NCBI GenBank assembly: GCA_964347035.1
Contig: CAYFXE010000036.1
Span: 1-30,011, forward strand
DNA length: 30,011 nucleotides
Direction of reading: 5' to 3'
Source of the DNA: CAYFXE01 sp964347035
GTDB taxonomy: Bacteria; Acidobacteriota; Aminicenantia; Aminicenantales; Aminicenantaceae
Shown: positions 12,683 to 21,118 of the stretch, one piece after another
Layout of the letters: each line of letters starts with the position of its first letter
How positions within the stretch are numbered: position 1 is the first letter of the stretch
The notes under the pieces: generated by a model
Seen by the model: only the letters and a program-made list of their open reading frames with translations
Databases searched by the model: none
What the model was told of the DNA's origin: nothing
Made by a program: the position numbers and the translations under genes

Positions 12683-15431
12683 TGCCGATGGTGATAAAGG
12701 CGATGACTTTTTTTTCTCCTTCGGGAGCATCTAGATTCCACCCGAGCTCAAAGCGGATCGGACCTAAAGGCGTTTTGTAACGGAGCCCGAACCCGACAGC
12801 ATCCCGGAAGGAGGACAGGCTGAAATCTCTTCTTTTTGAATAGACATTCCCCGTATCGTAGAAAATCACCCCGTTCAGATTTCGGATGGAGGACAATAGG
12901 GGAAAGGTCAGCTCAAAATTCAGCAGGAATAAGGCTTTCCCTCCGACAGGATTCTCTGAGTCGGGATCCTTCGGTCCCAATTCATCAAACCGTTCTCCAC
13001 GGAAAGAATTGCTCCCCCCAGCAAAAAACCGTTCGGGAATCGGCATCAATCCCCTTCCCAGCCCTATCCTTAGAATAGAGGTGAATTTTAGCCGAGGAAG
13101 AAGAACAAAATAATGCTGGTATTTGATGAAATTCTTCAAAAAATCTGATTCTGAGCCGAAGAGAGGAGGAGCCCATTCCAGAACAAAACTGAAAAAAGAA
13201 CCCCTTTCGGGATTGAACGGATCATCCCTCCGGTCCCAGATAAAACTTCCTGAAATTGACGTTGTCGAATAGGGAATAAACTGGCGGTCTATTTCAGATT
13301 CAGAAACCTGAAGATCAAAGATTGTCGTCCTCGTATACCTGAGGGTCGTGAAAAAAAACTTGGTTTCAGAAAAATCCTTAACCGAGGTTAAACTCACTCC
13401 TCTCCGATCAAAGCTGAAGCTCTTTCTTTCCTCCTCTTCCAGCCAAGCATTCAAATAGGTCTGAACCGGAATCCCAAAGAGATTCGGCTGTTCCCAAGAA
13501 AAAACCCCCCTTTTCTCTTTGATACTGAGCTGGCCGACCAAGCTTATCTGGGCCGCTAGGCCAAAAATGTTGCCCCGGATGAGCTCGGCCGTTCCTCGAG
13601 GCCGGATAGGATTGTCCCAAACGGCAAAAGTCTGTGGTTCGTTTTTCGTCTCCAATCCGACTCCCAAGCTTACATAATTCCGATCCCCTTCCCTGAGGCT
13701 GATTAACAGGTTTTCCTTCCCTGGACTGAGCGGTATCTCCTCCAACTTTATCTCCGTAAAAATGCCCAGTTTTTCCAATCTTCTCTTCGTCTCCAGGATG
13801 AGACCATACCGGGCGTATTCTCCTTCTTTTATCCGGAGCTCTCTCTGAATCGTTGATCTTTTTGTGACCTGATTTCCAGTGATGATGATTTTTTCGATTG
13901 TGACTTTTTCGCCCTCCTGGATATCCAAGAGCACGGAATAAAGATTCTCAGCCACATTTTCTATGATAGGCCTTATCTCAGTCCCTCTCACGCCCTGATC
14001 CCGGTAGAAATTCTCGAGTCTTTCGACGTCTTTTTGGATAGTGGGCAGGAAAAAAGCCCCTCCCGGCTTACTAGTGATTTGAGCGAGCAGCGTGGCAGCA
14101 TCAAATAATTGGACACCTTGGAATACGAGGCTCTCAATCTTCTCTTGGCTGCCTTCTTCTATGTAATATATGGCTTCAACCTGATTCTTTTCCTTGAGGA
14201 AATTCAGATCAATCCGTGTCTGCGGGAATCCATGGCTCTGGTAGAGAGTCTTGATCTCCAGCGGCAAGGCGAACAGTTTTTCTCCGGTGACCCAGCTTAA
14301 AAGAGGAATTCGACCTTGGATGCCAAGTTCCTTCTTCAGATTCTCTGATGTGAAGTAGTCCAAGCCTTCAAAAGTAATATCCTGAATCTTATACTCGGCA
14401 CCCGGAGTGACATCATAGAAAACAAGAAGTCTATTCTGTGACTTTTCTATCCGAGACGTTACGGACGCAAAAAGATACCCTTTCTTCCTGAGATAATTTA
14501 TGATCTTTGCCTCACCCTCACTCAATCCCCATTCCTCAAAGATCCTCTCCTCCCAGATAGGTTCGAGGAGCGTCAGCGGTACCTTTGCCCCCCTGACTTT
14601 GATCTCCAACTGTTCGTGAGGGATGATTTCGATCGTGATGAAAACATCCATATCCTTATAATCGATATCCTCGATATTGATTTCCACACGATTATAATCC
14701 CTCTCGTTGTAGATCCTTTTCAGCCGCTCGATATCCTCTTCAAGCACAGAGGGCACATAATATTTTCCCTTCTTGGTTTTTATCTCTCCTCTCAATTCAG
14801 ATTCAGGAAAAATGAATTGTCCGGAAAACGTGATGTCTTTGACCACAAATCTTTTTAGAGAACCAAGCTCAAAAAAGACATCCACAGATGATGTCTGTAA
14901 GTCTTCTTTGGTAAAGGCTTTTATCTCCGGATAAAAATAGCCTTCCTTTCTTAAGAATTCGTTCAGCTCGTCAACGGCGTTGCTCAGTTTACCATCCGAA
15001 AACGGACTGTCCTCACGAACAGAATTGATGGCATCATGTAGTTTCTTTCGGGAAATATCCTTATCACCCAGGAAATAGATCTTCCGCGTAAAATATCTTC
15101 TGACTAGACGATAAGTTAAGTGGATATCCTGCTCTCCTTCTCTGAGAATCTGAATATCCGAGAAGAGCCCTGTCTTATAGAGCTGTCTGATACTCTCTGT
15201 TATCCTGACCAAGGAAAAGGGCTCTCCTTCTCTGATAGGAATCAACTCCTGTATATCCTCTCCATCGGCCTGCCCTTCTACTTGGAGCGAGACTTTGCTG
15301 ATTGTTAAGGAAGAATCTTGAGCTAGGGAAAAATTAATTCCGGAAAGTGCAAAGAAAAAGACAACGAACATGATAAATCCGGAAAGTCTCTTTTTTGCCT
15401 GCACTTCAGAACCTCTTATGGATTTTAACAT
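12672..15431 (-). CDS. Omp85-family outer membrane translocase (TamA/BamA-like) with seven POTRA domains
   Basis: Outer-membrane 16-strand barrel that inserts proteins or works with TamB in envelope transport. In the ~919-aa form there is a signal peptide (hydrophobic ~19-36) and seven POTRA-like repeats at about 42-110, 113-190, 192-271, 274-344, 345-427, 428-508 and 509-583. The barrel runs from ~585 to the terminal Phe. The family motif in the inward loop reads FRGERFDELGP (Arg811), with Glu where Tyr/Phe is usual; the LGP that follows is TamA-like. Canonical TamA has three POTRAs and BamA five. The location directly after tamB favours a TamA-type role, but no other Omp85 is in the window, so it could be the organism's BamA. 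The start is ambiguous (15482 GTG, 15455 or 15431). I chose 15431 for the signal peptide; AGGAGG lies 15 nt upstream, rather far. Confidence 0.88.
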   Translation of the reverse strand: MLKSIRGSEVQAKKRLSGFIMFVVFFFALSGINFSLAQDSSLTISKVSLQVEGQADGEDIQELIPIREGEPFSLVRITESIRQLYKTGLFSDIQILREGEQDIHLTYRLVRRYFTRKIYFLGDKDISRKKLHDAINSVREDSPFSDGKLSNAVDELNEFLRKEGYFYPEIKAFTKEDLQTSSVDVFFELGSLKRFVVKDITFSGQFIFPESELRGEIKTKKGKYYVPSVLEEDIERLKRIYNERDYNRVEINIEDIDYKDMDVFITIEIIPHEQLEIKVRGAKVPLTLLEPIWEERIFEEWGLSEGEAKIINYLRKKGYLFASVTSRIEKSQNRLLVFYDVTPGAEYKIQDITFEGLDYFTSENLKKELGIQGRIPLLSWVTGEKLFALPLEIKTLYQSHGFPQTRIDLNFLKEKNQVEAIYYIEEGSQEKIESLVFQGVQLFDAATLLAQITSKPGGAFFLPTIQKDVERLENFYRDQGVRGTEIRPIIENVAENLYSVLLDIQEGEKVTIEKIIITGNQVTKRSTIQRELRIKEGEYARYGLILETKRRLEKLGIFTEIKLEEIPLSPGKENLLISLREGDRNYVSLGVGLETKNEPQTFAVWDNPIRPRGTAELIRGNIFGLAAQISLVGQLSIKEKRGVFSWEQPNLFGIPVQTYLNAWLEEEERKSFSFDRRGVSLTSVKDFSETKFFFTTLRYTRTTIFDLQVSESEIDRQFIPYSTTSISGSFIWDRRDDPFNPERGSFFSFVLEWAPPLFGSESDFLKNFIKYQHYFVLLPRLKFTSILRIGLGRGLMPIPERFFAGGSNSFRGERFDELGPKDPDSENPVGGKALFLLNFELTFPLLSSIRNLNGVIFYDTGNVYSKRRDFSLSSFRDAVGFGLRYKTPLGPIRFELGWNLDAPEGEKKVIAFITIGNVF

Positions 15432-18400
15432 CGATACTGAATCGTCCCTCCTCATCTCTCGTGCCGACAACCGTGAAATCACTGGCGAATTCCCATTCTA
15501 ATCGGGTGATTTCCTCCCTTTGGGTTGTAAGGTTGGTGGAATACAGGATGGAAAAATCCCTCGCAATCTTTTTCCCTATGGTTAACCTGGCCGTCATCTC
15601 AGCCGATGAGCCTAAGACAAAAGGCGTGATGCGGAAGCGATCTAAGCTGAAATATTTCTCGGCTCCCTTCTCGGCCTGCTCCGAAAGTTGGAACGATAGA
15701 AGAGAGGCGGTGCTCAATTGGGTGGTGGTGTCATACGAGGGCGTTCTCTTGAAAGCTTCCCCTAAAGCCAGAAGGGCAAGAACGTCTTCTGGAGGAAGAG
15801 GTGGAGAAGAGGTCAGCTCCGGATTGAGCTTGTCGAGGAATCCGGAGAGTGTAAAGTTCACTCGGTAATTCTTGATGTATGTTTCCCCTTCAAAACTCAA
15901 GTAAGGCTCTATAGTTGAAGGATTAAAAAAGCTCAGTAACCCCCTCAATATCCTGAATTTTCTATCCTGGAAGAAAACATTGCCCTCGATGATTTCGATA
16001 TCACCTAAGATGACAGGCACATACACATTGCCGCTGATCGTAAAATCGAACCGGCCTCTCATCCTCCCCAAGGCATTCTCTATCCAGGCGTTATCCGCAG
16101 CTCTAAGGCGGATGTTCAAGGTGAGATCGTCGAAGAATCCAGGAGGTCTTTCCGTGCTGTAATAGGGACTCGAGGAAAATGAGATTTTCTCGTAGATTTC
16201 CCGTCTCCAGGAAAGTCTTTGGACTGATAGCTCTCCCTCGAGGAGAAACCGATTGGCATCCTTGATCATGTTGAGGGAACCATCTGCCAAAGCTCTTGTC
16301 CTCTCTAGTGGCGCAAGGAGCATGTTCTTCCCGTCCATTTTGAGATTGATAACTTCGACTCCTCCCTCTCCCAGCTCCAGCTCGCCGTAGGCTTGGACAT
16401 CTCCTCCGCCCAACTTAGCCCTGACCGAACGCACTGAAAGCTTGCGATCCTCGACAAAGATCAATCCCGAATACTCCTGGAGAGCTTGGGCAAATCTTGG
16501 GAAAGGAAAAACTGAGCCTTTAAAATCGATAACCCCCTTGATCTCGGGAGAGCGCTTCGGGCCTTTTATTTCCGCCCGATAATTGACGAGACCCTCCGCC
16601 CCTTTCCAGGGCAGAAGAATATTCAGGTTCGTGAAAGACCCTTTAATATCTGCGGAGAGAAAATCCTGTTGAAAGGGAATATCAAGAGAGGCGTTTATTT
16701 CGTTATTCCCTGGAAGACAGTTCCCCTCGAGCTCAAGACGAAGCTGCTCAGGAGTGAAGCTGGCCTTGACTTGGCCTTGCATTTCTGTCTTTTGCAAAGG
16801 AGGTATCATCAAGTCCTTGATCTCAAATTGACCGCTGGCGAAATCTTGACCGAATACACCTTTTCCCTCCAGGTTGAAGGACAGTGTTCCTTCCAGATAG
16901 GGGTTCATTGATTGAAGGTCAACATTCTCTACTTGCATATCTATATCAAACTCTTGCGTAGATTGCCGCGAAAAAAGGTCGCCCTCTATCTGACCTTCGT
17001 GCAGGACAAACTTAAGGTCAGCGAGAGAGAGCGCATCGGGCTCCCAATCGATCCTCCCTGTCACAGATTGAAGCTGTTGGTTCTCGAATGCAGCCGAGGC
17101 AGCCGAGAAGGTTCCCTTAAACTGAACCATGTCTTTATCCTGGACGAACTCGAAATCTCCTGCAGCCTCACCCTGGAAGGGAAGCGGTATGTTGAGCACG
17201 GCAAATATTCTCTCCACTGTTCCTCTTTCCACTTGGATTTCACCCTTGACCTTTTCTTGGCTGGCATCCACAGTCATTGTTCCCTTCACAGCAGGATCAT
17301 CAACATCGAAGCGGCCAAAAAAGCGGCCATCAGTGATAGTGGCTTCTCCCGTGACTGATTCGGCATCAAACCTATCGAATCCACCCTGGGAGAATTCAAA
17401 GCGGGATTCGACTCTGGGATTTAAAAAATCACCAAAGATATGGAGATTGGCTTGTCCTTCCCCGCGAATCTCAGGGAACGGAAAGTTTTTATCAAGGAGC
17501 AAGGAGGTGAAACGACGAGCTTGTTTGAGATCTTGGATTTCCCCTTGGATTCTAAGATCGACACTCTCCTGAAATTTGGCTTCGCCTTCCAGGTTAATGC
17601 GAGCAAAGCTTGACAACAGATCCTCTGAATAAAAGGAAGATTCGCCAGCGATATTCCAATTCACACGGAAGGGGCCGTTCATCGGGAATTTGTCAGGCAC
17701 GCGTTCGACGAGCTCATCCCTGAATTCTGCCTCAACTCTGAGATTTCCCTCCTGAAACGAGAAATCCCCCCAAACCGGAGAAGAAATGGGGTAAGGGAGT
17801 TTGAGATAGTTCATAAGTGGATCTAAATGGAGCTGGCGAGCTGATCCCCGGATACTGTTCCTGTTGAACTGGATTTTTATAAACTCAGGATATAAACCTC
17901 TCTTCAAGGCGTTGAGCTCTAGTATCCCCCCTCCCTGATTCGAAAAATCGATCCTCCCTCTGACTTTTCCCATCGACACGCGATTCAAGACAATGCTTTC
18001 ACTCCAAGTGTCACCCCTGAAACCAATGATTTTGTCTTTCCTGGTTAAGGTTCCTTCGGCCTCGACCTTGCCCTCCCAAAAAAAGGGAAGTTTGAAAAAC
18101 CCGGCCACCAATGGCATCTGTAGCTTGAAGTAAGCCTTGAGCTTGATTTCTGGGTTAAACAAATCGACCAAGGTTCCTTCGGCCTTGATGATGGCTCCAG
18201 GGCCGAGGAGAACCAGCTTCTTGACTGCCACCTCTTTCCCTCTCCCATCTAGCCAAAGGCTCGCTTTCCCCTCTAATTCTTCGCCAAACAAGTTGTTGTC
18301 GATGAGAGTTTCTTCTGTTTCGGCCTTAACAGAAAATTGATCACCTCTCTGGATTATCAAAGCATCAATCCCTTTAGCCAGATACCGATCTTTTTCTCCC

Positions 18401-18819
18401 CAAAAATATAACTCGCCTTGTTTTATCAAGGCCTTCTGGATAGAAAAAGGAAGGGATAATTGGATTCCTTTCCTCTCTGTTTTTTCTCTTTTTGAAGTGG
18501 AACTGTAAAGCCTTAAGATAGGATGCTCGATGAAGACAGTGAGTGGTTTTTCTCTGGTCAATAATGATTTCAAAGAGATTCTCACCTCTATTTTCTTGGC
18601 TGAGAAGAACGGGGAGATGGATAGGCTTCTGGCTTCCCTTAAAGTGAGAGTCGGGGGAAATACGGAAAGACGAAGGTCTGTATAATCCAAGCTCGACTGA
18701 ACTTTTTTCTTTATCTGATGGAGAGCGATATTCTTGAGGACAATTCCCGTGACGAACAAGAGGGTAAAAACGGCTAAGATTAAGATGAGGGATTTGATTT
18801 TTCTTCTTTTTCTCGCCAT
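15406..18819 (-). CDS. tamB: translocation and assembly module protein TamB (DUF490/AsmA-like)
   Basis: A large periplasm-spanning protein anchored in the inner membrane. Family members form a hydrophobic groove linked to phospholipid transport to the outer membrane and to assembly with TamA. The 1137-aa chain has an N-terminal membrane anchor (residues ~9-30 after a basic ARKRRKIK), then long amphipathic beta repeats. The C-terminal TamB domain has features such as LLSFFNPSTIEPYLSFEG, LPPEDVLALLALGEAF and a closing RFSIDVKIHKRF. It is somewhat shorter than E. coli TamB (1259 aa). It leads an operon whose next gene, the Omp85 protein, begins inside its last ~26 bp. The ATG has no SD and a promoter lies just upstream. 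Confidence 0.92.
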   Translation of the reverse strand: MARKRRKIKSLILILAVFTLLFVTGIVLKNIALHQIKKKVQSSLDYTDLRLSVFPPTLTLREARSLSISPFFSAKKIEVRISLKSLLTREKPLTVFIEHPILRLYSSTSKREKTERKGIQLSLPFSIQKALIKQGELYFWGEKDRYLAKGIDALIIQRGDQFSVKAETEETLIDNNLFGEELEGKASLWLDGRGKEVAVKKLVLLGPGAIIKAEGTLVDLFNPEIKLKAYFKLQMPLVAGFFKLPFFWEGKVEAEGTLTRKDKIIGFRGDTWSESIVLNRVSMGKVRGRIDFSNQGGGILELNALKRGLYPEFIKIQFNRNSIRGSARQLHLDPLMNYLKLPYPISSPVWGDFSFQEGNLRVEAEFRDELVERVPDKFPMNGPFRVNWNIAGESSFYSEDLLSSFARINLEGEAKFQESVDLRIQGEIQDLKQARRFTSLLLDKNFPFPEIRGEGQANLHIFGDFLNPRVESRFEFSQGGFDRFDAESVTGEATITDGRFFGRFDVDDPAVKGTMTVDASQEKVKGEIQVERGTVERIFAVLNIPLPFQGEAAGDFEFVQDKDMVQFKGTFSAASAAFENQQLQSVTGRIDWEPDALSLADLKFVLHEGQIEGDLFSRQSTQEFDIDMQVENVDLQSMNPYLEGTLSFNLEGKGVFGQDFASGQFEIKDLMIPPLQKTEMQGQVKASFTPEQLRLELEGNCLPGNNEINASLDIPFQQDFLSADIKGSFTNLNILLPWKGAEGLVNYRAEIKGPKRSPEIKGVIDFKGSVFPFPRFAQALQEYSGLIFVEDRKLSVRSVRAKLGGGDVQAYGELELGEGGVEVINLKMDGKNMLLAPLERTRALADGSLNMIKDANRFLLEGELSVQRLSWRREIYEKISFSSSPYYSTERPPGFFDDLTLNIRLRAADNAWIENALGRMRGRFDFTISGNVYVPVILGDIEIIEGNVFFQDRKFRILRGLLSFFNPSTIEPYLSFEGETYIKNYRVNFTLSGFLDKLNPELTSSPPLPPEDVLALLALGEAFKRTPSYDTTTQLSTASLLSFQLSEQAEKGAEKYFSLDRFRITPFVLGSSAEMTARLTIGKKIARDFSILYSTNLTTQREEITRLEWEFASDFTVVGTRDEEGRFSIDVKIHKRF

Positions 18820-18836
18820 TTTACAATAACTTACTA

Positions 18837-18865
18837 ACTATAGCATGTTTCTCTTAAAATATAAA
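18837..18865 (-). promoter_or_regulatory. extended -10 promoter for the tamB operon
   Basis: On the minus strand TGCTATAGT (18845-18837) is an extended -10 with one mismatch. A weak TTTATA (18865-18860) lies 17 nt upstream. Transcription would start near 18830, leaving about 11 nt of leader without a Shine-Dalgarno. Confidence 0.55.
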
Positions 18866-18895
18866 TTTCAGTGACCCAGGCTTTTTTTTATCGTC

Positions 18896-18915
18896 ATTCC
18901 TGCGGAAGCAGGAAT
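18896..18915. repeat. REP-like hairpin, perfect 8-bp stem
   Basis: ATTCCTGC (18896-18903) and GCAGGAAT (18908-18915) pair perfectly around GGAA. The context GTCATTCCTGC..GCAGGAATCC is the widespread bacterial intergenic repeat usually seen as GTCATTCCCGC..GCGGGAATCC. It lies between the biotin-carrier gene and tamB and may also act as a terminator. Confidence 0.8.
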
Positions 18916-18940
18916 CCAGGCTTGTTCCCTCTCCCTGCTA

Positions 18941-18968
18941 CCTGTTACCCTCCTGCGCAGGCACGGGC
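18941..18968. repeat. copy of the GTTACCC..GGCAC repeat
   Basis: CCTGTTACCCTCCTGCGCAG followed by GCACGGGC resembles the arms of the GC-rich palindrome at 10107-10138. It contains its own perfect 10-bp palindrome CCTGCGCAGG (18952-18961). The rest of the 18820-19071 spacer holds no gene; a weak CCTTT/AAAGG stem near 19040-19060 could help terminate the carboxylase operon. Confidence 0.6.
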
Positions 18969-19071
18969 TTCGCGGAAATGGTGAAAGGGATAGATGTGAT
19001 AAGAAAAGGGGACAAGCTGATTACTTTTTGGAGATTGGTTCCTTTATTCTTAAAAAGGTCCCCCTTTTCTT

Positions 19072-19566
19072 TTATTCCACGGAAAACAGAAGGGCGCCGG
19101 TTTCTACGCTATCGCCATCTTTCGGGCTTATATTGATAACCGTTCCAGATTGAGGCGACTTAATCTCATTCTGCATCTTCATCGCTTCGAGCACCAATAT
19201 GGGCTGACCTTCCTTGACTTTGTCTCCCTCCTTGGCCAAAACTTTGACGATTTTGCCTGGCATCGATGTTTTCACCTCTCTATTGTTGGTTTTATCAATC
19301 CTAGCTCCTAGGATCTGTGCTGTCGACCTGTTTTCGATGTTGTAATATCTTCCGTTGAGATAGACAGAACAGCTGGAGGCAGAATTATTATCGATCACGA
19401 TATTATAGGTCTTGCCGTCAACATTCAACAGCAATTCGCCCTCGCACAAAAGCTCGACGGTAACATCGTAGGTCTTTTTTTCCAGAGAGACTCGAAGACG
19501 GTTTTTTCCTTTTTCTTCCAGATTGACCTTGAACTCTTTGTTTTCGAGCCAAAAGGAAAAATTCAT
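19072..19566 (-). CDS. biotin carboxyl carrier protein of an acyl-CoA carboxylase
   Basis: Carries the carboxybiotin between the biotin carboxylase and carboxyltransferase sites. In the 164-aa chain the C-terminal ~70 residues form a biotinyl domain: TSMPGKIVKVLAKEGDKVKEGQ, then EAMKMQNEI with Lys130 as the biotinylated residue. The N-terminal ~95 residues are short beta strands resembling the linker domain of propionyl-/pyruvate-carboxylase alpha chains. The separate biotinyl subunit resembles methylmalonyl-CoA decarboxylase or acyl-CoA carboxylase gamma chains. The ATG comes 1 nt after the biotin carboxylase stop (TAG-G-ATG), so translation is probably coupled. It is the last gene of the operon. 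Confidence 0.9.
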   Translation of the reverse strand: MNFSFWLENKEFKVNLEEKGKNRLRVSLEKKTYDVTVELLCEGELLLNVDGKTYNIVIDNNSASSCSVYLNGRYYNIENRSTAQILGARIDKTNNREVKTSMPGKIVKVLAKEGDKVKEGQPILVLEAMKMQNEIKSPQSGTVINISPKDGDSVETGALLFSVE

Positions 19567-19567
19567 C

Positions 19568-21088
19568 CTACAACCTATTATAAAAATGATCGAGTCTGGC
19601 CTGAAATTTCCAGTTACTCTCCCTTCTTCTGCCTCTTCTTTGAGATTCAGCGGGGCTCTCCTTTTTCTCCATATAATCCTTTATTCCGGCCGCGATCAAG
19701 GCCACTTCCCTTTCTTCTGGCTTTCCCCCATCTTCCTCTTCCTTAAGATTCGAGATAAAATGGGTGTCGTACTCGCCGGCTATAAATTTCGGATGGAGAA
19801 GAATCCGCCGGAAGAAAGGTATTGTGGTCTTTATCCCACAAATATGGTATTCAGATAGAGCTCTTAGCATCCTCTGGATAGCCTCCTGCCTCGTGCTCCC
19901 CCAGGTGACCAACTTGGAAATCAGAGGATCATACTCAAGGGGAACCTCGTAGCCTTCATAGACTCCATTGTCATCCCGGATACCCAACCCCCCGCTCGGT
20001 GTACGGAGATAGACGATCTTTCCAGGCGAGGGGATGAAGTCATTATCTGGATCCTCGGCATAGATACGGCACTCTAAAGCAAAACCCTTGGGCTGAATTT
20101 CCTCTTGTTTAAGGCTCAGAGCTACACCCGCCGCGATCTCGATTTGACTCTTAACCAGGTCTACTCCTGTCACCATCTCTGTGATCGGATGTTCTACTTG
20201 GAGCCGGGTGTTCATCTCCAAGAAATAGAAATTCTTATCTTTATCTACTATAAACTCTACGGTACCGGCGTTCCGGTAATCGACAGCCGCAGCGGCTTTG
20301 ACAGCAATCTCACCCATTTTATGACGTGTTTCGTCATCCAAGAGAGGCGAGGGTGTTTCTTCGAGCACTTTCTGGTAACGCCTCTGGACCGAGCATTCTC
20401 TTTCACCAAGATACACAAAATGACCAAAATGATCGGCCAGAATCTGAATTTCGATATGGTGAGGCTCTTCGATATATTTTTCGATATAAACAGAAGAATC
20501 ATCGAAGCTGGACTGGGCTTCTGATTGAGCCATCCGGAAGCCGGATAAAAGATCCTCTTTCCCAGTCACTAACCTCAACCCTTTGCCTCCTCCGCCGGCT
20601 GATGCCTTGAGGAGAATCGGGAACCCTATTTTCTCTGCCTGCTTTTTTAAGTCATCCTCATCACTTACCGACTGGAGTGTCCCCGGAATGACCGGCACAC
20701 CCGCCACGACCATCCTCTGGCGTGATGTGGTCTTCTTCCCCATGATCTCCATCGCCTCATAGGGTGGCCCGATAAAGACGATCCTTTCCTTCTCGCATCT
20801 TTTCACAAGTTCGGAATTTTCAGCCAAAAAACCGTACCCAGGATGGAGGGCCTGGGCCTCGCTTTTCTTGGCAACTTCGATGATTTTATCTATATTAAGG
20901 TAGCTCTCTGATGGCTTAGCTTCCCCGATGTGATAGGCCTCTTCTGCCATTTGCACATGAAGTGCTTTGGCGTCAACATCAGAAAAGACCGTGACCGGAA
21001 CAATACCCATCTCCCGACAGGCCCGGATAATCCTGACAGCGATCTCACCTCTGTTCGCGATCAAGATCTTGTTGAATATCTTGGCCAT
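19568..21088 (-). CDS. acyl-CoA carboxylase, biotin carboxylase subunit
   Basis: Uses ATP and bicarbonate to carboxylate biotin on the neighbouring carrier. The 506-aa protein shows the biotin carboxylase N-domain start (FNKILIANRGEIAVRI) and ALHPGYGFLAEN. The ATP-grasp glycine loop is KASAGGGGKG (161-170), and the active-site block is EMNTRLQVEHPITEMVTG. The sequence is equally close in motifs to AccC of acetyl-CoA carboxylase. The neighbouring single-chain carboxyltransferase argues for propionyl-/acyl-CoA carboxylase instead. The last ~50 residues are charged and longer than AccC needs. It starts 30 bp after the carboxyltransferase stop. Confidence 0.93.
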   Translation of the reverse strand: MAKIFNKILIANRGEIAVRIIRACREMGIVPVTVFSDVDAKALHVQMAEEAYHIGEAKPSESYLNIDKIIEVAKKSEAQALHPGYGFLAENSELVKRCEKERIVFIGPPYEAMEIMGKKTTSRQRMVVAGVPVIPGTLQSVSDEDDLKKQAEKIGFPILLKASAGGGGKGLRLVTGKEDLLSGFRMAQSEAQSSFDDSSVYIEKYIEEPHHIEIQILADHFGHFVYLGERECSVQRRYQKVLEETPSPLLDDETRHKMGEIAVKAAAAVDYRNAGTVEFIVDKDKNFYFLEMNTRLQVEHPITEMVTGVDLVKSQIEIAAGVALSLKQEEIQPKGFALECRIYAEDPDNDFIPSPGKIVYLRTPSGGLGIRDDNGVYEGYEVPLEYDPLISKLVTWGSTRQEAIQRMLRALSEYHICGIKTTIPFFRRILLHPKFIAGEYDTHFISNLKEEEDGGKPEEREVALIAAGIKDYMEKKESPAESQRRGRRRESNWKFQARLDHFYNRL

Positions 21089-21118
21089 CAGACTCTACCC
21101 GCTTTTCTAATCTTCCCC

